A stretch of DNA of 64,000 nt, from positions 265,960,790-266,024,789 of the forward strand of contig CP136061.1 in NCBI GenBank assembly GCA_032622095.1, read 5' to 3'. Below the pieces are notes generated by a model that did no database searches, was not told the origin of the DNA, and worked only from the letters and a program-made list of their open reading frames with translations. The stretch comes from Siphonodentalium dalli (lineage: Eukaryota > Mollusca > Scaphopoda > Gadilida > Siphonodentaliidae). The position numbers and the translations under genes are program-made. Of this stretch, positions 23,603-35,147 are shown one piece after another; the stretch's first letter is position 1, and each line of letters begins with the position of its first letter.

Positions 23603-24129
23603 GGTGAAGCAGCTGAATGTAATACACAATGCATTCGTACCAATCAGAGTCTACAATGAGGGAATATGTGTGTGGAGTCCCCCGATGCTCACACAGACGT
23701 CATGCGATATGGACATTACATATTACCCATTCGACACCCAGGAGTGTTCAATACGAATGCTCACGTGGTCATACTACATGGAAGAAGTCAGCCTCGTTGC
23801 AGAGGGCATTGACATGACATACTTCTCGGAGAACGGCGAATGGACGATAATATCAAAGCGTTTCTCTAGAGAGCAAGAAGCGCGGAACGGGAAGGAGTAC
23901 TCAGAGCTGTCCTTCACCTTCGTCATGAAGCGCAGGCCGGCTTATTACGTCATGGGCGCTATCGTACCGGCTATACTGATGTCGTTCCTCAGTCCAATAG
24001 TCTTTGTCTTACCGGCTGAGTCTGGCGAGAAAGTATCGTACATCATTACTGTTTTTCTCGCCTATGCAGTCTTACTGACCCTGGTGACTGATCAACTTCC
24101 GTCGTCGTCCATCAATCCGTCTGCCATGA
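23603..24129 (+). CDS. nAChR-like receptor exon 5, copy A (Cys-loop, M1, M2, start of M3 linker)
   Basis: The acceptor is TATTTTACAG ending at 23602 and the donor is GTAAGT at 24130. The 527-bp exon needs two bases from exon 4 (phase 2) and leaves one base (phase 1). It encodes 175 complete codons. VKQLNVIHNAF begins the segment after loop A. CDMDITYYPFDTQEC is a perfect 13-residue Cys-loop. TWSYY is the loop-B tryptophan region. Loop C (around SKRFSREQEARNGKEYSEL) lacks the vicinal Cys pair, so this is a non-alpha-type subunit. M1 runs from about YYVMGAIVPAIL to FVLPAES. M2 starts at GEKVSYIITVFLAY with Glu at -1', Thr 6' and Leu 9', the cation-channel signature. The exon ends at SSSINPSAM. 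It is repeated 5983 bp downstream. Confidence 0.95.
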
Positions 24130-24224
24130 GTAAGTGTTTTATAGGTTAACAAATGCAGGTAAGTTGGTGCCTGAAAAGGTGACACATTTTTCAGGATCAG
24201 AGAAAATCGCATATGGCCCTCCGT

Positions 24225-24440
24225 CCTGTGCCAATGCATTATCTTATATATGCGAGTCGACCATGGGTCGCCTCGCATATATAAGAGAATGCATTGGCCT
24301 AACAATTTTTTACAAATTTAATAATTTGTTCTTGTGTTCTTTAACAATTTTATAATTCCACCCAGACAGATTTTTTACAAATTTAATAATTTGTTCTTGT
24401 GTTCTTTAACAATTTTATAATTCCACCCAGACAAACATGA
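24225..24440. mobile_element. Hairpin MITE (l), truncated at the duplication breakpoint
   Basis: Starts CCTGTGCCAATGCATT. One hairpin at 24230-24298, then the spacer with its 65-bp doublet. It is cut by the junction at 24440. The intact counterpart is 30208-30564. Confidence 0.85.
24306..24435 (+). repeat. 65-bp tandem doublet at the duplication junction
   Basis: Two 65-bp copies (24306-24370, 24371-24435) beginning TTTTTTACAAATTTAATAAT. Unit B has a single copy. It is the only clear difference between the two units. Confidence 0.9.
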
Positions 24441-27400
24441 GCTGCGTGACATAATTCATCTCTCTATTCACCATGACTGCATATAACAAACCGGCTGAAA
24501 ATGATCCTCATATCGTTTAGTCGGGGACGTGATTACATATAGAATATACGCATATATAGTGTTTCTGAATGACAAATTTAATCCACGAGTGGGATTGGCG
24601 ATTTACACCACGAGCTTCAGCGAGTGGTGTAAATCGCCAATCCCACGAGTGGATTAAATTTGTTATTCAGAAACACTATGCGTATATTTTGTTTATGCCA
24701 CGATCTTTACAATGCGATGGATAAACACTTTTCCGTTCAAATTGTATGGAGAAAGTTTAATCCACTCTGCGAAGATTATGCCACGATCTTTACAATGCGA
24801 TGGATAAACACTTTTCCGTTCAAATTGTATGGAGAAAGTTTAATCCACTCTGCGAAGTTTAATCAATAGTAGGCACGTTTAATCAACAGGTGTTGATTAA
24901 ATGTAAAATTTAAACAGATGGCTTTATTTATATATTAAGATAGGCGATCGTGGTATAAATGGGTCTTCTTTGGTTGGGGTATCCAATTTAGAATATTCAA
25001 CACCACTGTAAACCAAAAAAAGTTGCACCCCCCTCAACATTTTCCAACCGATACCTTGAACGTAACTATCCAATTAACTCCCCCTACAAACGTAACTATC
25101 CAATTAACTCCCCCTACAATTGTGACTGGAAGTATAGGAAAATATTCGAATTTTGGAATTCGGATTTTAAAGGGGTACTGTACACTAAATCTGGCCATTT
25201 ATGGGACAATCTCCTATTATAATCAAGAGAATATATGCAACAAATGAATGTATTTGAGCCATGAAGGAGAGCAAAATACACTCATGTTTTATTATTACGT
25301 CTGCTGTACCAGAATATTTACAATCGCACATTAATTCGCGCTGTGGTACGTGAATGCAGGGCTTTGGTTGGTCGAAATTACGTCACATGGCGTCATACAC
25401 CCCCCTATTTGTTTCCACATCGTGCAGACACAACTTGCAACGAGCTAGGAGAATATATATAAAACTATGGTATGCCTTGCAAACATTTCAATGGCCGGCT
25501 CTTGTAGAGCTTCCATGCTCAAGTCGCCAAAAACCGGTAGATAATTTTCACGATGCTTGTGTCATACGAATGATTGTGATTGCACATATATTTTTTTTAT
25601 TTTGCCTAGTAAGCTGAAAATTAACATTGAAAATTTTGACTAATTTGGTGTCAAATTGCACAGAGCGTCTTTAAACATCAGAGATTGTGTTTATTTCGTG
25701 TAATAGGTGAGCGGCAGAGACCCCAACAAATTTGGTTTAATATACCCACCGTACTTAAGGACAAATTTGGTATCTTTGGAAATGTGAGGATGTAGGCTAA
25801 TTGATATGAACTACAATCGGATCTGAAAGTGGTGCGGTTGTCATGGAAACGGGCCCCCCAAAAGTATTGTCACTATCGACGGTATTGTCAATAAATGCCA
25901 TCGATCGAATAATGAAAGGCTGCATTTTTCAACATTCATTTTCATTTTAAGTCAATTCTGGTTTAATGGTATAAGGACGATATGTGAACTCAGCTGAACG
26001 TTCCTATTGGAGATATGAGTCCGGTTGGTGGTTGGAACGCAGTTTTTGGGTAATTTTAGGGTTTTTTAGTGAGAAAATTGTGATTTTTGGAATCGCAGTG
26101 CTGGTTGAGAACAACACACTATCTAATGGACTGTGATATGTCATTTTGAAGATCTTGATGTGACCTACCCGGTTAGATGGTTTATATGGTTGGGCGTTGA
26201 CTTGGTTGTCATGGAAATGATTCTAATATTTCGGAATAAATGTGTGTATAATTCCTTGAAATTTCATGAAAAGTATATCGATACAAACCGACAATCTACT
26301 ACAACAATAGTATTGACCGTTATAACATTCCCTAGATTGTTCTAGACTACATCTACTTTCTAAAGACCAATGTTGGTATTTTTTTTAATGTTATTTTGAA
26401 TAAAAGTTCCATTTTCTTCAACAAAATTGAACGAGGTGCTCAAAATATGTTAATATTCTAATACTTTCAATTTAGTGATGCTGATTGGATTAGAACATTG
26501 GTGTTTATAATTGAAATGCCAATGGCGATATCAGAATTATGTACAATAAGTTGATGACAATGATGGACTACCAATGTGTTCATGTACAACAAATACGCTG
26601 CGGATTAAATTTGGCCATGTGATTTTGACTGCGAGAAACATTCAACAAATTGCAAGAACTCTGAATGAGTTTACTGGATTTTTGTCGCGGTCCAAATCCC
26701 ATGACCATGTTGAATCAAGCGTTGCTCTACTATATATTTTGGGGCATTATTGTCGAGACAACTCCACCATGCTTAAAATTGAGATAGAAATACTGAGGTG
26801 AAGTAATTACATTACATCTCATGCAAGAAATTGTTTTCCAAATCGAAGATGGCGGCCAAAATGGCGACCGAAATTTGAAAACAAGTCTACATTTCTTTCC
26901 TTTCTTACGATGGGCGTTATTGTTTCGCGATTTCTATCCACCATTACATGTTGATATGGAATAGTGATGATGAACTATTCATTAGTTTTTGGCAATTTAT
27001 ACTAACAGCCAAGATCGCTGCTAAATTGGCGGCTAGAAATTGAAAAGAAATCGATATTTTCACATATTAATTTAAACTTTTTGTCGTAATATGGGTATGT
27101 GTGGACGAAACCTTTCATAAACCATCTACTAGTTCAACTTAAAGGTATCAAAACGCATAACATAGCTCGTATCCTTCTGGAAAGATGAAAAACCACAATT
27201 AATATCGCGATGTGGCATTTCGAAATCCAGTCTCCACTTAGCGCCGATAGCGTAGGTGCGCCGAATAGTTATATGAGAACAATTACCTGATAACAGATTC
27301 TGATTTGATCACTCAATCCGTGTTCTATACTGATACACAATATACACCCACCTATCATGCAGTAACATCCATGTACTATATATACTGATACAAAATATGC

Positions 27401-30360
27401 ACCCACCTATCATGCAGTAACATCCATGTACTATATATACTGATACACAATATACACCCACCTATCATGCAGTATCATCCATGTACTATATATACTGATA
27501 CACATTATACACCCACATATCATGCAGTAACATCCATGAACTATATACTGATACACAATATACACCCACATATCATGCAGTAACATCCATGAACTATATA
27601 ATGATACACAATATACACCCACATATCATGCAGTAACATCCATGTACTATATACTGATACACAATATGCACCCACCTATCATGCAGTAACATCCATGTAC
27701 TATATATACTGATACACAATATACACCCACATATCATGCAGTAACATCCATGTACTATATACTGATACACAATATACACCCACCTATCATACAGTAACAT
27801 CCATGAACTATATAATGATACACAATATACACCCACATATCATGCAGTAACATCCATGAACTATATACTGATACACAATATACACCCACATATCATGCAG
27901 TAACATCCATGAACTATATAATGATACACAATATACACCCACATATCATGCAGTAACATCCATGTACTATATACTGATACACAATATGCACCCACCTATC
28001 ATGCAGTAACATCCATGTACTATATATACTGATACACAATATACACCCACATATCATGCAGTAACATCCATGTACTATATACTGATACACAATATACACC
28101 CACCTATCATACAGTAACATCCATGAACTATATAATGATACACAATATACACCCACATATCATGCAGTAACATCAATGCACGCACGGAATTTAATCTCGA
28201 TATTTCTTAGACTGAGTATCTATCTATATGTGACCCGCCATATCAAATCCAGTCATATGTCGGGATTTATTTTACCCTGTGCCAATGCATTGGCCTAACA
28301 ATTTGTTATCATGTTTTTTGAATAAATGTTTCTTGCAATTTTTAGGACATAAAATAAAAAAACATCCATTACCCTGCAGGGAGCCCCACACATATATAGA
28401 AGCATATAGAAGAATGTCGTCCGTTCATGTTTGTCTGGGGCTCTGTATGGGTGAAATTATAAAAAGAACAAATTATTAAAATTGTACAAAATTGTTAGGC
28501 CAATGCATTCTCTTATATATGCGAGGCAACCTATGGTCGACTCGCATATATAAGAGAATGCATTGACACAGGGTAAAAAAAATCCCGACTTACGACTGGA
28601 TTTGATATGGCGGGTCACATTTGTAACCTTAGAAATTAAATGTCCGTGTACTTTTAACCTTAGAAATGTCTGTATACATTTAACACTAGATATTTGGTCA
28701 GTTGGAATGTTTTATTACATCACAGTTATTAGCCTTCCTCTGACCTGTGCCAAGTCTATCGGAGTCTGGTATCTTAAGGAGTTCGGAAACGCATTCCAAT
28801 GATAATTTAAAACCATTTTTGAATGGTTTAAGTGATTCAGCCTCAAGATGAGACAGATTGTAGTATATACTCGTGGTGCTTATCAAATAAGCGCATCTAC
28901 AGTGATAAACTATTATATTGGTGTTGATTGATATATTGATGCACCATTGTTGACTTTGTTGTGTGATATTACCACATCACAATTAAAGTTATCTACTGAA
29001 GACCTACCAGCTCGTCACTTACCGCTGGACTATCACATTGGCCCAGGTTGTTGTCATACCCCATTATGTAACAATTTGTTAGATGGTGAAGAAGTTAATG
29101 ACGTAAACAATGGAGTCACCCGATGAATATAATAATATCACCGAATTAATGCGCGAAACATGAAACTTGAATCGTATAAAACAATTGATTGCACTGTTAA
29201 TGCGGTTCATTAGTTGTTTCTGTGAAACGTGTGATTCACATGCCAATGTAATGGTAGATATATTACGGTTTAAGTAGACAAAATAGTCCCACACAAATAT
29301 GGTAGGTATATTACGGTATATAAGTAGACAAAATAGTCCCACACAAATATGGTAGGTATATTACGGTATAAGTAGACAAAATAGTCCCACACAAATATGG
29401 CAATTATTTGGTAAATTCATTATTTATGGACCGGTTTGACCCGATTCTGATATTATGTGACCAGTCTGTGTTGTAGGCGACACAATTATTATTGAACACG
29501 TATTTTCTCCAATTTACAAGAATCTTGCAAAAACTGGTATCAAATCTGTGAGAGCTTTACTCAATCCGTGTTTTATATTTTACAGGGTGAAGCAGCTGAA
29601 TGTAATACACAATGCATTCGTACCAATCAGAGTCTACAATGAGGGAATATGTGTGTGGAGTCCCCCGATGCTCACACAGACGTCATGCGATATGGACATT
29701 ACATATTACCCATTCGACACCCAGGAGTGTTCAATACGAATGCTCACGTGGTCATACTACATGGAAGAAGTCAGCCTCGTTGCAGAGGGCATTGACATGA
29801 CATACTTCTCGGAGAACGGCGAATGGACGATAATATCAAAGCGTTTCTCTAGAGAGCAAGAAGCGCGGAACGGGAAGGAGTACTCAGAGCTGTCCTTCAC
29901 CTTCGTCATGAAGCGCAGGCCGGCTTATTACGTCATGGGCGCTATCGTACCGGCTATACTGATGTCGTTCCTCAGTCCAATAGTCTTTGTCTTACCGGCT
30001 GAGTCTGGCGAGAAAGTATCGTACATCATTACTGTTTTTCTCGCCTATGCAGTCTTACTGACCCTGGTGACTGATCAACTTCCGTCGTCGTCCATCAATC
30101 CGTCTGCCATGAGTAAGTGTTTTATAGGTTAACAAATGCAGGTAAGTTGGTGCCTGAAAAGGTGACACATTTTTCAGGATCAGAGAAAATCGCATATGGC
30201 CCTCCGTCCTGTGCCAATGCATTATCTTATATATGCGAGTCGACCATGGGTCGCCTCGCATATATAAGAGAATGCATTGGCCTAACAATTTTTTACAAAT
30301 TTAATAATTTGTTCTTGTGTTCTTTAACAATTTTATAATTCCACCCAGACAAACATGAGC
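24441..30360 (+). repeat. Tandem segmental duplication, unit B
   Basis: Second copy of 18458-24440. It is 65 bp shorter near its right end because unit A carries an extra 65-bp tandem copy (24306-24435). After 30360 the hairpin MITE continues to its full length, so unit B has the intact right side and unit A is the truncated one. At the breakpoint the shared bases are only GC. Confidence 0.95.
29586..30112 (+). CDS. nAChR-like receptor exon 5, copy B (duplicate of copy A)
   Basis: This is an apparently identical second copy of the 527-bp exon, with the same acceptor (ends 29585) and donor (GTAAGT at 30113), inside the second unit of the tandem duplication. All coding landmarks are intact: the 13-residue Cys-loop, M1 and M2 with GEK. 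It can join exon 4 to the terminal exon at 40124 in frame just as copy A can. If both copies were included, the leftover A of copy A followed by GGTGA of copy B reads AGG TGA, a stop in the second codon. The mature mRNA can therefore use only one copy. The copy may be real or may be an assembly duplication. Confidence 0.9.
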
Positions 30361-30564
30361 AGACGACATTCTTCTATATGCTTCTATATATGTGTGGGGC
30401 TCCCTGCAGGGTAATGGATGTTTTTTTATTTTATGTCCTAAAAATTGTAAGAAACATTTATTTAAAAAAAATGATAAAAAATGTTAGGCCAATGCATTCT
30501 CTTATATATGCGAGGCGACCTATGGTCGACTCGCATATATAAGAGAATGCATTGGCACAGGGTA
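30208..30564. mobile_element. Hairpin MITE (l), complete hairpin pair with neither known terminus
   Basis: Hairpins at 30213-30281 and 30488-30556 with the CCCTGCAGGG spacer insert. It is bordered directly by CCTGTGCC and GGCACAGGG. No CCCTTTACCC terminus is present; only a trace of the family 2 end (GGGTAAAACAATCCCGAC) follows on the right. Confidence 0.85.
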
Positions 30565-30569
30565 AAACA

Positions 30570-31260
30570 ATCCCGACAATAACAAGTCAGACTGGAGGAT
30601 TGGCTGACGGACTGTAAAGCCTTTCTGATTGTCAACATAAGTGGGAGGTCAAGTGATCGATTTTGAATTGGGATTTCCATGCAAATCTGCGGAGCAAAAG
30701 TTACAGAGTTGCACATACTTCTGAGTGTGACTTGATGTGGTATTGGAAACAACAGGTATTTGTCTGGCGGGTCCGCTTGGAACATGTTCCATTATAATGT
30801 TGGTGTATTTATTTGTTTATTTTATATTGATTTTTCAAATGTAGGTTATGTGAAGAAATTCCAGAAAAAAATTCTCAAAAATATATTTATTGCAAAATTT
30901 TATAATTTACTTAGCGCACCTGCCAGTTAAATGCTATGACTGTTCAATTGGTGCCTGCTTTCGTTCCCGAACACTGCATCATACCTAACTTTTGCAACGG
31001 AGATCCCCATTCAAAATCGTTCACTTCTGTCAGGGTCAGAGCATATGGCCCCCGGGAATGATAGAAACAAATCAGAATGGAACACTGGCTGACGGACTGT
31101 AAAGCCTTTCTGATTGTCAACATAAGTGTAGTGAAAGAAATGATGACTTACAATCTATCCGTCATAATTGATTATTAATTTCCCCACATAATGAAGGTGG
31201 TACATGCCTGTATGGGTGGCATGTAAAAGGGGAGCATGTCTGCTAGGCAAACTAAAGAAA
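30570..31260. other. Intron sequence with a short duplicated segment
   Basis: GACTGTAAAGCCTTTCTGAT followed by GTCAACATAAGTG occurs at about 30607 and again at 31094, and CATATGGCCC occurs near both. No gene recognised. Confidence 0.5.
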
Positions 31261-31283
31261 AGGCCAAATATAATAACCAAGGC

Positions 31284-32917
31284 AGGGGGGGGGGGTCTGC
31301 AAAAAAATTCCGTATATAGGGCCGGGGTGGGTGGGTGGTCCAGAGGCGGAAAAAATGGTGCTTGTAAATTTATTCCAAAATGGGTTTTTTTCAAACAATT
31401 TACAAGTACTGACCATGTAATGTTGTTTGTAAGCTTGTTAGTACCATGCTTGTTGGTATAGGGCTATATAGGCAGCTAAAGTGACTCTTTAGCCTCAGAT
31501 TTAGCAACATTCTGGATTTCACAGTATCCCGGACCACTTCACAGTGGACCACCGTATTAACGTTCAGGAAACTTATGATCAACGGAAGAAATATTTAGTA
31601 ACAAAATTAATATATTACCCAGTTGTATTATCTGAATAAAAGTAATAAAACAAAAAAACTCTATCACAAATTGGATACTACATGGTGAACACTCAATGAT
31701 GACTACTAGTAGATATCATTAACCTGGTTGTTGCATAACATGAAATTGAAAAGGGTATCTCATAAATTTCTAATGTCTGAAATACTGTCTTGTTCTGGCA
31801 TGTAATCAAATTCATTCCTTCTGGTTATTTCTCATATTGAATGATTGCAAGTAATGTTAATTTGCAACAATTATCCAAATAAAACTGAATTGGTTATGAT
31901 GAATGACATTACTGTTTACTGCTCAGACAATCCCAACTGGAGGTGACGCTATTCTCATTGAATTTCCGAACTTCATCTGGGAGCTTTACTGCTCAACAAG
32001 ACGAAACTAAAACACTAATTGTATACTGTTATCACTTACAAATAGATGAACTGAAATAATGTGATGCATTCAGATGCATTGAGAAATGACATTCAATTCT
32101 TCATTCTGGTCTATCACCATACCAAACCACATCAAAATTTGACAACCGACACTTAACTTATATTGCAAAAACTTTGTATGGACTGAATTTCATAAACTCG
32201 AACAGGGCCCATGACTCTGGTAGGCATTGGTGGTCACAACCCGCGATATTATGCATATTCGTCCCCCATTTCTGGTCCGTCACCATGCCATAGTGCATCA
32301 AATATGACAACTGACTCTTGAAAATGTTTGTACGGACAGACGGCTCGAGACGTCAACTATATACCTGCCGACTAATATCGGGCAGTATAATAACCATATA
32401 TCTATGTGTATACCTAACCAAAAAAACAATTCCCTTCCCCACCCCATCCCGTTGGATAAGACTAAAGAGATCTTTGATCATGCACATATAATTGTGGAAC
32501 CCCTGACCTGTTTACCACTATTTACACTTGCCAGTGTTCTCTGTCAGACACAACACACTCGATATATTAAGGCTATAATGGGGTCTAGGGCAATTTGTGA
32601 CATATAGTGTACCTAAACAATGCTTAATTAATATTGTTGTTAGATACTGAAAACACCAGGAAACACATGGAAATACAGTATATTTTTCGTTTTTTTCTGA
32701 TCTGTGTGTTTACCAATTAGTAAGGCAGTTAACACAGTTATTGAAGAACGACTAAAAAAAACCTTTGAAATTTTGATAAAAACATGAGAAACGGGGGTGG
32801 GTCCCCAAAATTTTGGAGGAAAAAAATATTTTTTTTGCAAAAATGGGGTGGTGGGTCCCTCGAGGTCGGAAAAGAACTTTTTGGGCCCTATATCTGCAAG
32901 TTTTTTCCAGATCCCCC
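31284..32917 (+). mobile_element. G-rich terminal-inverted-repeat element family G, copy 1
   Basis: Starts GGGGGGGGGTCTGCAAAAAA and ends in the inverse type (TTTTTCCAGATCCCCCC). It matches 37697-38820 in inverted orientation but has about 600 extra bp at 31598-32195. Shared internal runs include TATATAGGCAGCTA and ACCATATATCTATGTGTAT. No coding capacity. Confidence 0.75.
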
Positions 32918-33103
32918 CTGACCAAGGTCCCAATTTATCGCAGACATATTGCTTCTCGTCCTCATGACATGCATTTTTGAGGTGGAAGCTGAATCCAGGA
33001 GCGGTTTATTGGAAATTTGAAACAAAAACGTTTTAGAACGTACCACCTAAAACAGATTTTATTGCCAAAAGAGGAATTTAGTTCATTATGCGCGAAAGGC
33101 AGC

Positions 33104-33802
33104 GGTGACACCAGGGGTGGGGTGAAAAAAATAATTCCGGCACGTATGCCGGGGTGGGTGGGTGGTCAAAGCCACCAACAAGCAATTTTTTCCGCAACTA
33201 AAAAAAAAAATTCCTGCTTGTTTTTTAGTGTTTTGGCAATGAGTTAGGCGTCAAAACCACTTTGAATGAGAGAAATAATGTAATTCTAACTGTAAACTGA
33301 CTGCAGGCAGTTATCGTGTTGTATTTTGTTGCAAATTTTGACATCCAAGATGGCCGCTGACAGCCATGTTTTTTTGGCCGAATGACCTCAAAATGACTCA
33401 TTCCTATTTACATGTCCATGTTAACATCCATGATAAATAGTATGCACATAAATTCATATACAGCTGTTTACAATGAATTTCCCCCCGCAAATCTCTGTTT
33501 AAGGGTTAAAAGGGGGGGTGGGTGGTCGGAAAAAACTGCCGAAAACGGAAAAAAATTTGGCGGTGGGTACAAAAAATTATCGAAAGGGAAAAAAATTTGG
33601 CGGTGGGTACAAAAAATGATCGAAAGGGAAAAAATTTGGCGGTGGGTACAAAAAATTATCGAAAGGGAAAAAAATTTGGCGGTGGGTACAAAAAATGATC
33701 GAAAGGGAAAAAAATTTGGCGGTGGGTACAAAAAATGATCGAAAGGGAAAAAATGCCATACGTGCCTGAATTTTGTTTCCGACCCCCCCCCCTGGTGACA
33801 CC
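33104..33802. mobile_element. G-rich terminal-inverted-repeat element (GGTGACACCAGGGG ends)
   Basis: Left end GGTGACACCAGGGGTGGGG; right end CCCCCCCCCTGGTGACACC, its near-perfect inverse. ATTCCGGCACGTATGCC and GCCATACGTGCCTGAATT continue the pairing inward. Contains the 40-bp array at 33545-33750. Confidence 0.8.
33545..33750 (+). repeat. 40-bp tandem repeat, 5 copies
   Basis: Units of 39-40 bp, core AATTTGGCGGTGGGTACAAA, with alternating TTATC and TGATC. Open frames across it on both strands are repeat artefacts. Confidence 0.95.
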
Positions 33803-34230
33803 ATCATTTTCCCCGACGCATAAGTCTCTTATGGGGCGTTCATGCAATTAAAATCACTCAATGTGACTAAAGTAACTACTCTTGGTATATTGATCTTTAA
33901 TTTCCATATGCGGCGTATTTCCATTCTCATAACAGACACTGTGTATAATTTTGGATTCTCCCTCGTGGAGTGCAAGAGCTCACTTGATTCCACCGGGTTG
34001 GTACGTAATGAAATGGACGTCAGCGTTCACGAAGGTTCAATGCATATAGACTGGTACTTTTAAGAAGGTCTATATCTTCCGGCAACAATTGCAACAACAA
34101 CATTATTTTTATATATCACGATTTCAAAACTACAAATAGCTAGTGAATTTAATACAGATAAAACTGAAGATGTGGTGTATTAATGGTCCATAAAGAAATA
34201 ATTAAGTCGTTTATTTTGATCGTAATACGT
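33803..34230. other. No gene or repeat recognised
   Basis: A 73-codon frame at 33842-34063 has no family match. Confidence 0.45.
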
Positions 34231-34425
34231 GGTAAATCTCTCAGCTGATCAGCAGTTCTCCTTGATTGGGGGTTCTAACAAGATAGAGTGCTCTCTCTTG
34301 GTACGTTCGTGGTTCGATCGTAATTCGCGGTGAATCTCTCAGCTGATCTGTAGTTTTCCTTGATTGAGGATTGTAACAGAATAGACTGCTCTCTCTTGGT
34401 AGTACGTTCGTAGTTTTACCCACGA
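34228..34425 (+). repeat. About 100-bp tandem doublet
   Basis: Two copies containing GAATCTCTCAGCTGATC (or close), TTTCCTTGATTG and CTGCTCTCTCTTGGTA, with about 15% difference by eye. Confidence 0.9.
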
Positions 34426-34574
34426 ATGTCATAATAAATCATAAATAAAAATGATATTAATTTATTGAAGCTTTTCATATGTGTTATTTTATACCATAGA
34501 ATCTATATAGAACTTGCTGGGAAGAGATATCCATATTTTGTTGTTGTACGCTTATTTATCAATTAACAGTTAAA

Positions 34575-35147
34575 GATGCATAGCCCGGGAGGATTTAGAA
34601 GGGGCAGACCCCTTCCCTACAACCCACTTTTGAATTTTAATGAGTATCATGGTATGAGTGTACAATATCATGAAATGGTGAGCGTGAGTGGAGATGATCT
34701 AGGCATGTTTTTCTCTCGGCTGAAGTTGTTGCTGTTGTTGTTGTTGTTGTTGTTGTTGTTGTACGCTTATTTATCAATTAACAGTTAAAGATGCGTTATC
34801 CGAATTAACTCTTCTGGATTATTTTTTCTTTGGCTTCGGGGGTAAAACTATTTGATTCGAGTCGAGGACCCCACCAACCAAAGCTAAGAGTGATCATATA
34901 TCGATGTTTAAAGTATGTTATTTCTCGACATGTGCAATATTTAGTGGCCCAGAAAAAACGTTGTCAAATTGACCCTTTGTGGACCTCATTCTGCAAATGT
35001 CAGACACACTATATTCAGACTTGCACCCTGGATTAGTGCCACAGTATCAAATTATCTGAGATAGAATATATGGTTTCAGTCATCGGAATTAGTGTTCGTT
35101 TTTATGGGGATTGGGATTTAACCCGGGAGGAACCCCTTCCCTACAAC
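34575..35147 (+). mobile_element. Older (TTG)n-bearing element, left pieces
   Basis: CCCGGGAGGATTTAGAAGGG and CCCTTCCCTACAACCCACTT, then GGTATGAGTGTACAATATCA, then a (TTG)n tract ending near 34762. The start recurs at 35123-35147 and continues at 36465 beyond the hAT insertion. A partial family C copy lies at about 34805-35040. Confidence 0.6.

Larger units (their letters stand above)
18458..24440 (+). repeat. Tandem segmental duplication, unit A (5983 bp)
   Basis: Direct repeat of 24441-30360 at an offset of 5983 bp. Every open frame, satellite and MITE I compared recurs unchanged. It contains a hairpin (18561), an 83-bp doublet, foldback-family fragment F, motif-rich repeat H, the 51-55-bp array, hairpin MITE j, receptor exon 5 and a truncated hairpin element. 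The unit begins at GCTGCGTGAC and ends inside a hairpin MITE at ACATGA. Confidence 0.95.
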
